DNA of 64,000 nt from GCA-2730975 sp937893275. GTDB taxonomy: Bacteria > Verrucomicrobiota > Verrucomicrobiia > Opitutales > Seribacteraceae. The stretch is taken from NCBI GenBank assembly GCA_963968595.1, contig CAXAHJ010000002.1, positions 1 through 64,000 on the forward strand, read 5' to 3'. A program made the translations under genes and the position numbers. Shown piece by piece: positions 25,106 through 34,472 of this stretch; position 1 is the first letter of the stretch; each line of letters starts with the position of its first letter. The notes beneath the pieces are model-generated. The model did not search any database, was not told where the DNA came from, and worked only from the letters and a program-made list of their open reading frames with translations.

Positions 25106-27261
25106 TGTAGTCCCGCCTGTCTGCGGAATACCCATTCTAGGCCTGCGGCAAGAAAGAGAACAAGGAAGAAAACCCAGTTGTCGGCGAGGCTGACTCGTTC
25201 CACCCGCAAGGGAAGATTCTCGGCCATTTTGGGTTCCCAACCGGAATCAAGTTCATCGATTTTCAAGTAATCCCCTCCCGTCAACTTCGCTAGCATGCGA
25301 AGATCGCGTTCGTTGTAGGAGACGTCCATGCTTTCCTCCCCCGTTTCAGCCACTCGCAAAAAATTCTCTCTTTCCAAGGCTTCTCCGTCTGGAAACGAGA
25401 GAGAGTAGGTCACCTTGTACTCCCCCGGCGATCCGGGCAGAAAGGAGCTAGCGTATCGACCTGCCACGGCACCTTCGGGATACAAGTGGAGGGTGCGCTC
25501 GTAACCATCCGGCCCTTCTACCTTGGCCTCGACCAAGGCGTCGTGGGAAGGCTCGAAGTCCGACCCCAAGGTCTCTACCGCAAGGTTGACGGACTTTCCT
25601 CTTTCTCGCGGGCGGTTTTCGTCTTCGATCCGCAATCTTTCCTCTCCGCCGGAACCGAGCCATTCCGCAAGGGCAGTCCAGAATTTCCGAAACTCCTTGC
25701 CGTCCCTCTCATCCCGCAGAGGTCTTCGCCAGTCGTGAGGCGAACCCCAATAACCTACTCGCCCCGCGCCATAAGCTTGCAGGACGAGAACGGCCTTCCC
25801 ATTGGCTCTTGAAATAACAACGCCCCGGGCGGCTGGATTCTTCTCGGTCACGAAAAAACCGGGAAGGCGACCCGGCAGAAACGGTTTCATCTTTCCCACC
25901 TCGTCCTCGGGGGCGAAAATCGGTTCCTCCAAGGCAACGAGCGAGCGGTCCTCCTTAGCGAAAAATTCTTCCACTTTGCGAACCGGCGCGACGCCGCCAA
26001 GCTTTTCGCGAGCCAATTCCGCAGGTCCGAACAGCAAGAGTCCCCCACCCCGTCTATGGACAAATCGCTTCAAACCTTCCACCACAGTGTCATTCAAATC
26101 GCTGAAAACGGAGGCGTCCAGAATAACGGTGTCGAAGCCCATCCAGAACTCGGGATCTTCAGGCAGTTCAGGTTTAATGTCTTCCCCAAATGCATGAAAA
26201 GTTTTCTCGCTCATTCGGATAAGAGCTCGAAAGTCGAAACGTTTGTCGGCCGCCAAAGTTCTCTTGAGGAAAGGATAAAGCGGATGGACGCGGTTTGAAA
26301 AGTATAGGGCGGCCACGACCTCGGGTGGCTGTACGAGTACCAGAAGCGAATCCGAATCGTTGGATGGGTCGCGATCGCCCAATGGCGGTTCCACCGTCAG
26401 TCGATAGCGAGCAGGGCCTGCCGCTTCGGGAATCAATGGGGCGAAATCTAAACGTTTTTCCTCACCTGAATCTAGACTGACCGTGGTTTCCAGCAGTTGC
26501 TTTTCACCTTCCAACAGGCGCACCTTGGTTGTTGTCTTCTTGGCGAAATCATTACGAACCAAAGCACTCAGCTTCAGCTCCTCCTTCGCGATAGCCCGTG
26601 GAAGGCGATCGGCAAAACTAACGGAAACGTCGCCCGCTGCACGAGCTTCACCGACTCCAACGACATTTACGGGGATTCCACGAGCGCGAAAATCCTTGGC
26701 CACTTCCAGAGACGAACTGCCTTGGTTGTTGCGACCATCGGAAAACACAATGACAGCCGCCGGCTGCTCGTTGTCGTTGCCTCTGGCAAGAGTTTCGCGG
26801 AGGGCTTCACCCAGAGCAGTCTTATGACCTGCCTCGGGACGCTTCCACGCCGAGGGACGGAGGGTGTCGGTTCTTTCGTCGAAACCGAACGCCTCTACCT
26901 TTTCGTGTCGCTGGCGGGCTTGTGAAATCCAGCTATCCGTGGAAGAAGCATCCAACGCCGATTTGATTTGATCTGCCCGAGATGGTCCATCCTTGACGTC
27001 CTTCGTGAGCATACTTCCGGAAAGATCGGCCAAGGCGACCAGACGATAGCGTTCCGCATCTGGAGAAGTGGTTTCCCAGTACGGCCGCAAGAGAAGGAAT
27101 GCAAACAAGGCCAAGGCGACGGAACGCAAGGCAATGACCATTCGTCGGGTCGAGTCCGGAGCGGACTCACGCAGTCCGGAAAAGTGGTAGATGGCAGTGG
27201 CAAGCAGTAGAATGCCGGCAATACCCAACCACTCGGGGGGAGCGGGCCAATCGAAACCCAT
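25102..27261 (-). CDS. Membrane VWA-domain protein with glutamine-amidotransferase-like domain
   Basis: 719 residues from ATG 27261, one base after the DUF4175-like stop. A longer start at 27339 would overlap that gene. Two N-terminal transmembrane helices (about 10-27 and 41-62) precede a VWA domain with the MIDAS motif DLSGS (in ALADLSGSML). An amidotransferase-like fold appears in the middle (MGFDTVILDASVFSDL, RRGGGLLLFGP). A beta-rich C-terminal part ends in a transmembrane helix (VFFLVLFLAAGLEWVF). Most of the protein after the VWA probably faces the periplasm. It is the second VWA protein of the operon. Confidence 0.88.
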   Translation of the reverse strand: MGFDWPAPPEWLGIAGILLLATAIYHFSGLRESAPDSTRRMVIALRSVALALFAFLLLRPYWETTSPDAERYRLVALADLSGSMLTKDVKDGPSRADQIKSALDASSTDSWISQARQRHEKVEAFGFDERTDTLRPSAWKRPEAGHKTALGEALRETLARGNDNEQPAAVIVFSDGRNNQGSSSLEVAKDFRARGIPVNVVGVGEARAAGDVSVSFADRLPRAIAKEELKLSALVRNDFAKKTTTKVRLLEGEKQLLETTVSLDSGEEKRLDFAPLIPEAAGPARYRLTVEPPLGDRDPSNDSDSLLVLVQPPEVVAALYFSNRVHPLYPFLKRTLAADKRFDFRALIRMSEKTFHAFGEDIKPELPEDPEFWMGFDTVILDASVFSDLNDTVVEGLKRFVHRRGGGLLLFGPAELAREKLGGVAPVRKVEEFFAKEDRSLVALEEPIFAPEDEVGKMKPFLPGRLPGFFVTEKNPAARGVVISRANGKAVLVLQAYGAGRVGYWGSPHDWRRPLRDERDGKEFRKFWTALAEWLGSGGEERLRIEDENRPRERGKSVNLAVETLGSDFEPSHDALVEAKVEGPDGYERTLHLYPEGAVAGRYASSFLPGSPGEYKVTYSLSFPDGEALERENFLRVAETGEESMDVSYNERDLRMLAKLTGGDYLKIDELDSGWEPKMAENLPLRVERVSLADNWVFFLVLFLAAGLEWVFRRQAGLQ

Positions 27262-27262
27262 C

Positions 27263-30200
27263 TTAATTACCTTCCGCGATACGACGGAAGTATTCTTCGA
27301 CTTGCCGTTTGTACTTGCGCGGCGCGGCAGTCGTTTCATGGTTGCGGCGCAGGCGTTCCTCGACGGCTTCCTTCCAGAAGAATTGCTCGACCAGTTCCAA
27401 AGCTTCAGCTACCGCGACGGAAGCAGCGGAACGGGCTTGGCTCGGGTTTTCATCAATGGCGACTTGCTCGAAGAATTGAGTGAGGTTCCTTACGCGTTCG
27501 TCGGATTCACCTCCGGGCAAATTACCTATAGCCTTGGCTAGTTCCTCGCTCCGTTCCTTGAGTTGCTCATCTCCCATGCCGGGTAGTTGTTGTTGGGTTT
27601 CGCGAAGTTTCTTCGCCAGTTCGGCGAGAGCTGCGTTGCCTTGATTTTGGAGTTTTCTTTTAACGTCCGCAAGGTCTTCGGCAACATCCTCAAGTTCACC
27701 GGCAACTTTATCCTCCTCGCGTTTGGCTTGGGGGAAAGCTTCGTAAAGCAAGGCGTTGGAAGCTCTTTTCCCGGATTTCTCGATGCCCTTGTCGCGAGCT
27801 TCGCGAGCGGAGCGGAACAGATCTTCGGTAGCGTTTTCGTTGAGATCGCGCAGGGCCATACCCGCTTGCTCGATCTTCGACAGCAAATCTTTTGCTTCCT
27901 CGTTGATTCCGTCCTGCTCGCCTTTAAGGGGTTCGCCGCTTCCGGCTCCGGCACCATCTGTCTTTTCAGCGTTTTCACGTTGGCGTTTGGCCAAGCCCTT
28001 TCCTTGGCTTTCGAGTTGCCCCAGCATATCTGCGGCAATGGCGGACATCTTGCCTTCTATCTCACTGACCGCATCGCTCAATGCCTCGGCCGCCAAGTCG
28101 CCATGTGGTTTGGCTTTCTCGGGATCGTCTTTGGCAAGCTCACCTTTGGAGTCCTGCATTTCCTCACCGGCTCGGTCGAAGGAACGAACGTCGCCGAGAC
28201 GGCCCGACTTCCCGTAGACGTCGTCACGCAATCCTTCGGTGTCTTCTCGAATTTCATCTTGTTCCTTGGCCAGCTCACGATTCGGTTCGCCTTTTCGTCC
28301 ATTGCGGGAAGCTCTCCCGATCTTGGAGTTCAATTCGTTTTGACGTTCCTTGAGGTCTCGAGCCTGTTCGAGGGCTTCGCCCAACTTTTTCAGTTCTTCT
28401 GCAGGATCGGACGGTTCATTTTGTTCTTCTGAAGGTTCCTGCTTCTCAGCGGTTTCCTCTTGTTTGTCACCTTTTTTGCCTTTCCCTTTGCTCTTCATCT
28501 TTTGTTGCTTGCGAATGAGCGCGTACATCAAGACGAGTTTGCGAAGAGTTTCCTCGGAAGGCTCAAGGGATTTCTCCAGTTCGTTGTCTCCTGCAAAGAT
28601 CTCAGTCTGCTCGATGTGAAAGGTAGCCTCGTTCAGGAGCTCGCCTAAGTCGATGCCGTCGACGGAAGGGAATTCCCCATCGTTTTCGTCATAAACCTTT
28701 GTCATGCCATGCTTGAGCCCGAGGGCGTCTGCGGAAATGGCAATGGCTCGTCGATCTCGTTCTTCCCCTTCCTCTCCCAGAGCATCGTAAGTGGAACGAA
28801 TGATTTGCTTGGTTTGGTTGATGAAGTCGCGAATGGGGATTTCCTTTTGCTCGGCCGCCATGTCGCCGCCGTCGCCTTCGACTTCCTCTCCTTCGGGAGG
28901 CAAAATCTCAATAAAGTAAATTTCGGACCGAGCTTGTTGCCCCTCCGGTTTCTTGTTGTCGGTAATGATGGCGTGATAGGAAACCACGTCGCCGACAGCC
29001 AAGCTCATTTCGCTCAGGTCAATAATGTGAGACAAGGTCTTTTCCTTCTCCACCGGAGCGAGAAAGACGTTGGCCGCCTCTTTTTTTCCACCGTGGGAAA
29101 CGATGACCTCGGCTTTGGCGACCCCGTAATCGTCGGCGGCAAAAATTTCCATGAGCAACTGGCCATCGGAGGAAACCTCAAGATCCTTGGCAGGTTCGGT
29201 GATCTCTACTACGGGAGGTTTGTCGGGAATAACGGAGAAGACGAATTCTTCATATTCCACGGCATCGCGCAGAGGGAAATCGGAATCCTTCAAGGCAATA
29301 CGTCCGGACCAATCCTTGCGGAGCACTCGGTTGAGTTCGAATAAACCTTCGACATTGCGAGTCAGCTCATTGCTGGAATTGGCTTCCGACAGAATGTGAG
29401 CGGAAACGTGTGGCGGAGTGGCGGCAACCTGCAAGGACAATTCGATGCGACTACCCTCGGGAACTCGCAAATGACCGAATCCGACTTGCTCGAAAGAATC
29501 CAACCCCGAATAGGAGGGAGGACTTACGTCCCAGCGAGCCTCTTCCAACTCGGGGGGGTCGTATGGGTTGAGCTTTTGCCAATCTCCCTCAATGGAGAGG
29601 GTAACGATCCTGTAGACAAAAGGTTCCGCCAAACCCGGTACGACGTATTCGAACCGGCCAATAGTGGTAGTCTCGAGCATTTCAAGCCGCTCGACCTGGC
29701 CGTTCTCCTCGAACTCGATGAATGCGTTCTTTTTGCCCCTGTGTCCCCGGGTAACGTCGGCGAAAACGGAAACGTCGGTACCGCGAGAAAACTCGTAGGA
29801 AGGAGGATGTTCCTTGGCTCTGGTCTCGCCCGTTTTCGTGGTGAAGACCGAAAGTCCCGGTTCATCCAGCAAAGAGTCGAAAGTCTTTTGCAGGGGGCTG
29901 CGTTCAAAGCTCCATGCCGTAAGAAGACTGCCCACCAGCAACCCTGCCACCACTGCGCTCCAAAAACGACCACCCGGGCGGGCTCCGCGTTCCCAGGATA
30001 TCGTTTCCGCCCGTTGCTCCGCCTTCTCCAAGACCCGGCGCTCCATAAATGTATACTCGTCACGCTTACGGTCGTGAAGGTCTACGGCGCAGTTGAGGAG
30101 ATCCATCAGTTGAGGGTTCCCCTTCTCCACCTCGACCGCTACCTGCTCAGGATTTGGCCGAGCAACCCAAGCCCGCCATGCCAGCAGTAGAAAAACTAAA

Positions 30201-30391
30201 GCAGTTACCCCAAGGGCAGCGAAGACGTATTTGACCGCTTGGGATTCAAGAATAGGAAAAGCCGCATCGTAAGCATCGAGCAAAAGAGCCAACCCCGGCC
30301 ACGTGACAAATGCCGCAGCCAAGGCCACGGCTATTCTGGAAAAAGCCACTAGCCGGGCTTCCCTGCGAAGGATGTGAAGAAATTCAGGCAT
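27263..30391 (-). CDS. DUF4175-like membrane protein with long coiled coil
   Basis: 1042 residues. N-terminal hydrophobic helices lie at about 20-40 and 53-73, and another follows at about 145-165 (FWSAVVAGLLVGSLLTAW). A periplasmic beta-rich region includes PPVVEITEPAKDLEVSSDG. From about residue 520 it is a charged, helical, mostly coiled-coil region rich in Glu, Lys, Gln and Ala, such as EELKKLGEALEQARDLKERQ. The layout matches DUF4175-type proteins found beside BatA genes. Its start overlaps the BatA-like stop by 8 bp. The function is unknown; its size and coiled coil suggest a structural or bridging role. Confidence 0.82.
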   Translation of the reverse strand: MPEFLHILRREARLVAFSRIAVALAAAFVTWPGLALLLDAYDAAFPILESQAVKYVFAALGVTALVFLLLAWRAWVARPNPEQVAVEVEKGNPQLMDLLNCAVDLHDRKRDEYTFMERRVLEKAEQRAETISWERGARPGGRFWSAVVAGLLVGSLLTAWSFERSPLQKTFDSLLDEPGLSVFTTKTGETRAKEHPPSYEFSRGTDVSVFADVTRGHRGKKNAFIEFEENGQVERLEMLETTTIGRFEYVVPGLAEPFVYRIVTLSIEGDWQKLNPYDPPELEEARWDVSPPSYSGLDSFEQVGFGHLRVPEGSRIELSLQVAATPPHVSAHILSEANSSNELTRNVEGLFELNRVLRKDWSGRIALKDSDFPLRDAVEYEEFVFSVIPDKPPVVEITEPAKDLEVSSDGQLLMEIFAADDYGVAKAEVIVSHGGKKEAANVFLAPVEKEKTLSHIIDLSEMSLAVGDVVSYHAIITDNKKPEGQQARSEIYFIEILPPEGEEVEGDGGDMAAEQKEIPIRDFINQTKQIIRSTYDALGEEGEERDRRAIAISADALGLKHGMTKVYDENDGEFPSVDGIDLGELLNEATFHIEQTEIFAGDNELEKSLEPSEETLRKLVLMYALIRKQQKMKSKGKGKKGDKQEETAEKQEPSEEQNEPSDPAEELKKLGEALEQARDLKERQNELNSKIGRASRNGRKGEPNRELAKEQDEIREDTEGLRDDVYGKSGRLGDVRSFDRAGEEMQDSKGELAKDDPEKAKPHGDLAAEALSDAVSEIEGKMSAIAADMLGQLESQGKGLAKRQRENAEKTDGAGAGSGEPLKGEQDGINEEAKDLLSKIEQAGMALRDLNENATEDLFRSAREARDKGIEKSGKRASNALLYEAFPQAKREEDKVAGELEDVAEDLADVKRKLQNQGNAALAELAKKLRETQQQLPGMGDEQLKERSEELAKAIGNLPGGESDERVRNLTQFFEQVAIDENPSQARSAASVAVAEALELVEQFFWKEAVEERLRRNHETTAAPRKYKRQVEEYFRRIAEGN

Positions 30392-32387
30392 TTACCGTTT
30401 CCTTTTCAAGTACTGTTGTCCTGCGTGGCCTAGACCACAGGTTTTCAATAATAAAAAGAATCACCGCCGCTATTGCAAACCACAACCACATGGACTTGCT
30501 CTCTTCTTTGTCGAGGTCTTTGCCGGAGGTTTCCACCTTGCCTAGGATGGATCCGGCTCCAAGGCTTTCTCTGGTTTCCGCCAGTTCAATGACCTCGGCA
30601 ATACTTTCGGAGGGGGCGAGAGCCACTTCCACGAAGCGATCCAGAAAACGAAAAGTACCAGGCTTTTCCGCTCGAAAAGTCTCCTCGCCGTCTACCAAGG
30701 TTTCACCGGATTCCAACCTGGGCCAAGATCGGTCAATCACACCCTTTGAGCCCCGAACGAGCTCCATGAGAAGCGGAAGAAAACTATTTCTCATAGGAAG
30801 GTCCGTCCACCTTACGTTTAGTCGATAAGGGAAAAACATCAGTTTGCCGCCCTCGGGGGAAATGCGCTGAACAACAAAGGGATTGCCTTCCGTGGATTGA
30901 AGTGGCGTGGAGACTCCCTCAGCCTCTGCAGGCCGAACGAGACCGTATCTGTAAATACCCGTCAAATAAAGATCGCGAGCGGCTTTTCCTGAAAAGGTTT
31001 TCGCAAGGTGGGAACCAGGTTTCAAGGCCGAAATCCGGAAAGGTTCGCGAGTGGCGCCAGCACCACCGACAACCCGAACGAAACCGAGGTCGAGAAGATC
31101 GGAATCACGTAATGTCGACACGGAAGCGGCGAAAGGCTCCGATGGAGTCACGATGACAAAGCCGCCACCTTTAAGGTAGGCCTTCATTGTTTCCTCAAGC
31201 TTTTCGTCGGCGAACCACGAGCCTATTCCGGTGACGATGAGTAAGTCCAGTTCGCTAGTCAGGTCACCAATTCGGAGGCTATCCGCATTGTCCTGCACGG
31301 AAAGCCATCGGTTCCACCCATTATCTCCCGCGCTCTCGATGGCCACTTTAAGGAATTCACGTTCCTCGATAGTTTCTTCGGTCTCGTTCGTCGAACTCCA
31401 AAATCCGAATCTCCGGGGCGGCGGAGCTTTCAACCAAAGATGGCGAACGTTGTCCACGGTTAGCTCGTCGTCGTCCATAAGCTTCAGGATGGCCGAAGCG
31501 AAATCTCCCTCGGGTAAAATGAATTGCGCTTGGGTTGCCCCATTCGCAGGAACCGTGATCGGCTTTTCTTCACGGATTTCACCACCGGCCTCGATTGAGA
31601 TAGTGGTTTCAACCGGCTCATTGGAAGAATTGCGAACCACGGCCCATGCTCTCACCTTGCCGGGACCAGCGGGAGCAGCCTTCGCCTCGGTTAGCGACAG
31701 GTTGCCCTCGCGTTTCCCACCCACCTTGCGGGAATGACCCACCGGGCGGAGATCTACGGTGATCCCTTCCTCGTCAAGACGACGGTAGGTGGCCTGCCAG
31801 TTAGAACGTTGGAAGTCCGATAAAATAACCAAATGTCGTTCATCCGCCCCGGTAGAAAAGAGTTTTGCCGCCCGATCAATTCCTGTCTGCGGGTTACCGC
31901 TACCATAACCGGTGGTGGCGTTTGCAATGGCGCTTCGCACCAGACCGACCTCATCGGTCGGGGCGACTTCCGCCAATAACTCGGCACCGAAACCGACGTA
32001 CCCTATCTGCCCGTCGAGTTTCTCGAGCAGTCCGTCGATCCTTTTCTTTGCCTCGGATAGGCCGCCCCAGCCCGACATGCTCGGAGACAGGTCCAAAGCG
32101 ATTATTGTTTCACGCCCTACCTTGGTTGCATCGGGTGGAGAGGGTTCTTTCCAGTAGGGATCGGCAAAGAGGCAGGCCAATACCGAAAAAAGCATGATCC
32201 TAGCGAGTAACAGTAGCCAGTCGGTAGGCGTTTTACGACCCGTTCTGGGAATGCGAGCAGGCTTTATGAAACGGAGGGAGGGAAAGAGGTATCGATTCGT
32301 GACCTGCCTGTACGCCATGTGAGCGATGAAGGGCAAGGCCAAGGCGGCAAAAGCCCAAAGAGCCATTGGTTGCGCGAAAGTCAGCAT
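30384..32387 (-). CDS. BatA-type membrane protein with VWA domain
   Basis: 667 residues. The N-terminus is the BatA signature (MLTFAQPMALWAFAALALPF, then HMAYRQVTNRYLFPSLRF), with two transmembrane helices around 7-24 and 58-76. A VWA domain follows with MIDAS motif DLSPS (ALDLSPSMSG) and later parts ERHLVILSDFQRSNW. A second large domain ends in a C-terminal transmembrane helix (WLWFAIAAVILFIIENLW). It lies 78 bp after the DUF58 gene. In other bacteria Bat proteins work with MoxR ATPases in envelope stress and aerotolerance. Confidence 0.9.
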   Translation of the reverse strand: MLTFAQPMALWAFAALALPFIAHMAYRQVTNRYLFPSLRFIKPARIPRTGRKTPTDWLLLLARIMLFSVLACLFADPYWKEPSPPDATKVGRETIIALDLSPSMSGWGGLSEAKKRIDGLLEKLDGQIGYVGFGAELLAEVAPTDEVGLVRSAIANATTGYGSGNPQTGIDRAAKLFSTGADERHLVILSDFQRSNWQATYRRLDEEGITVDLRPVGHSRKVGGKREGNLSLTEAKAAPAGPGKVRAWAVVRNSSNEPVETTISIEAGGEIREEKPITVPANGATQAQFILPEGDFASAILKLMDDDELTVDNVRHLWLKAPPPRRFGFWSSTNETEETIEEREFLKVAIESAGDNGWNRWLSVQDNADSLRIGDLTSELDLLIVTGIGSWFADEKLEETMKAYLKGGGFVIVTPSEPFAASVSTLRDSDLLDLGFVRVVGGAGATREPFRISALKPGSHLAKTFSGKAARDLYLTGIYRYGLVRPAEAEGVSTPLQSTEGNPFVVQRISPEGGKLMFFPYRLNVRWTDLPMRNSFLPLLMELVRGSKGVIDRSWPRLESGETLVDGEETFRAEKPGTFRFLDRFVEVALAPSESIAEVIELAETRESLGAGSILGKVETSGKDLDKEESKSMWLWFAIAAVILFIIENLWSRPRRTTVLEKETVNA

Positions 32388-32465
32388 ATGGGGAAAAGGT
32401 TAAGCACCTTCAAAGAGTAAGCGCAGTCGAGCCTGTGTTTTGCCTTCATGCCAACCCCTTTGCTC

Positions 32466-33365
32466 TCAAAGTGATCCGTAGCGCATCCCGAGGAAACGAT
32501 GGAGGGCGTGTCCGAGATGGGCATCGGTTGTGAGGCTTTCGAACTCCACGTTGACTAAGGCGAGATTGTCTTTCAGGCGATCGAGAAAGTCGTTCATACC
32601 GATCGTGTAATCCTCTCGTATGGCTGGCGGCGAGGTAGAGATTTCATGCGTCCCCTCCATCTCGGAAAATCTAAGAGCCTCAGAATCAGGAAGGTCGAGC
32701 TCATCGGGATCGAGGGTTTGCAGGCAGAGACATTCATAACGGGCGGAAGTGGCGAATCGCAAATGCTCGGGCAATTCCTCCTCCGCTTCCAGAAAATCAG
32801 ACAAGAAGACAACGAGGCTCTTTCCGGGGAGGCCTGAGGAAAGGGTATCCCAACTGCTTCGGTGATCGTTTACTCCCTCCGCTTCAAGGCCAGCGAGTGC
32901 GGTGAAAATTCTATTAAGGTGTCCGCGGCCGCTTCGGGGTTGAATCCATGCTTTCGCCTCATCGGAATAAGCGAAAAGGCCCACGCGATCCCCTTGCCTG
33001 TTGGCGATGTAGGCAAAGCAAGCGGCCAACATGCAGGCGTAGCGAAGTTTACTGCAGGAAGACCTAGAGCCTTGGTATCCCATCGATGCGCTTGTATCCA
33101 ATACGAGATAACAAGTTAGGTTGGTGTCCTCTTGAAAGCTTTTGGACACAAGCTCACCACGTTTGGCGTAGACCTTCCAATCAACCAGTTTCAAGTCGTC
33201 TCCGGATGAGTATTCGCGATACTGAAAGAATTCGCTGCCGCGACCGTGCCGTTGGCTGCGGTGGATGCCCGGCAAGGCTCCGTCCACCACGATACGGGTA
33301 AGCAACGAGTAATCCTCGATGGACGCCAGATGGACGGGGTCCAGCAGTTCCGTCTCGACGGGCAT
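32466..33365 (-). CDS. DUF58 family protein
   Basis: 299 residues, soluble. It has the DUF58 hallmark segments GRGSEFFQYREYSSGDD, LVDWKVYAKRGELVSKSF and the VWA-like VLDTSASMGY. It ends with FLDRLKDNLALVNVEFESLTTDAHLGHALHRFLG. DUF58 proteins regularly pair with MoxR ATPases. Here it starts 5 bp after the moxR stop, so the two are almost certainly co-translated. Confidence 0.92.
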   Translation of the reverse strand: MPVETELLDPVHLASIEDYSLLTRIVVDGALPGIHRSQRHGRGSEFFQYREYSSGDDLKLVDWKVYAKRGELVSKSFQEDTNLTCYLVLDTSASMGYQGSRSSCSKLRYACMLAACFAYIANRQGDRVGLFAYSDEAKAWIQPRSGRGHLNRIFTALAGLEAEGVNDHRSSWDTLSSGLPGKSLVVFLSDFLEAEEELPEHLRFATSARYECLCLQTLDPDELDLPDSEALRFSEMEGTHEISTSPPAIREDYTIGMNDFLDRLKDNLALVNVEFESLTTDAHLGHALHRFLGMRYGSL

Positions 33366-33370
33366 CCGGA

Positions 33371-34372
33371 CTAGACGGATTCGGGCACTTGTTCGAGCAA
33401 ACGGTCGATGACGTCGTCTGAACTGATGCCTTCGGATTCAGCTAAAAAGCTGGTTAAGACTCGGTGCCGGAGCGCCGGTTTAGCCATTATCCGTACGTCT
33501 TCGCAGGATACGTTGGGCCGTTCCGAGAGCAGTGCTCGTGCTTTCCCCGCAAGGATCAAGGCTTGCGAACCACGGGAACCCGCTCCCCACTTTATACGCT
33601 TCTTCACCCATTCGTCCGTGTCCGCCAAAGTCGGACGAGATGCAGCGGTCAGGCGAACGGCGTAGGAAACAACATTTTTAGATGCCGGCAATTCACGAGT
33701 GAGAGCCTGCAAGATTTGAATGTCCTCCCCATTGAGCACAACCTCCACACCGTCTTTCGGTGTGCCGGTCGTGTCAGAAACCATGCGAATTTCTTCATCG
33801 ATCGGCAGGTAATCGATAACTGGATTGAGAAGGAAACGATCAAGCTGGGCTTCAGGTAAGGGATAGGTACCTTCGAGTTCAATTGGATTTTGCGTAGCCA
33901 GAACGAAGAAAGGCTGCTCCAGAGGCCTAGTCGTACCTGATACCGTGACTTGCCTCTCTTCCATGGCCTCGAGCAAGGATGCCTGGGTCTTGGGAGGGGT
34001 ACGGTTTATTTCGTCGGCCAGCACCACGTTGGCGAAAATGGGCCCCAGAGAAAAACGAAAGGCTTTTTTTCCGGTTTCGGGATCCTCGTCCACGATCTCG
34101 GACCCCACGACGTCGGCGGGCATAAGGTCGGGCGTGAACTGTATTCGTTTGAAGGAAAGATCTAGCGCATTGGCCACGGTCTTGACCAGTAATGTCTTTC
34201 CCAGTCCGGGAATGCCTGTCAAGAGACAGTGACCGCGAGCCAACAGGCTCACGAGGAGTTGTTCGATGACGTCGTCTTGCCCTACGATCACCTTGTGAAT
34301 TTCATCAAGGAGACGTTGGTGCGTTTCCTTCAGGCGTTTAAGTGCAGTTTCGGCAGTTGCTGAATCGGTCAT
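33371..34372 (-). CDS. MoxR-family AAA+ ATPase
   Basis: 333 residues, typical for MoxR. Walker A is GIPGLGKT (53-60), Walker B lies in VVLADEINRTPPKTQ, sensor 1 in FVLATQNPIELEGTYPLPEA. A C-terminal lid domain runs from about 230. MoxR ATPases act as chaperones that assemble or activate partners with VWA domains. It is the first gene of a nine-gene minus-strand operon ending at 21316. About 100 bp separate it from the exonuclease gene; I could not choose a convincing promoter there. Confidence 0.96.
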   Translation of the reverse strand: MTDSATAETALKRLKETHQRLLDEIHKVIVGQDDVIEQLLVSLLARGHCLLTGIPGLGKTLLVKTVANALDLSFKRIQFTPDLMPADVVGSEIVDEDPETGKKAFRFSLGPIFANVVLADEINRTPPKTQASLLEAMEERQVTVSGTTRPLEQPFFVLATQNPIELEGTYPLPEAQLDRFLLNPVIDYLPIDEEIRMVSDTTGTPKDGVEVVLNGEDIQILQALTRELPASKNVVSYAVRLTAASRPTLADTDEWVKKRIKWGAGSRGSQALILAGKARALLSERPNVSCEDVRIMAKPALRHRVLTSFLAESEGISSDDVIDRLLEQVPESV

Positions 34373-34472
34373 TTATAAAAAACTACGAATAGTTTTCAGG
34401 TTAAAGTGTCAGATAAGTCTTTGCGCCGGAATTCTCAGGAAGCTACAAACCTAAAATAGCTAGAGAGTCACC

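Noticed and set aside
27587..28432. 281-codon plus-strand open frame
   Set aside because: Antisense to the coiled-coil region of the DUF4175-like gene; hydrophobic composition results from reading Glu/Lys-rich codons backwards.
29396..30190. 264-codon plus-strand open frame
   Set aside because: Antisense to the N-terminal half of the DUF4175-like gene; no domain.
21316..34372. Anti-phage defence interpretation of the MoxR operon
   Set aside because: No nuclease, toxin, effector or phage-sensing domain is visible; exported and membrane partners point to the envelope.
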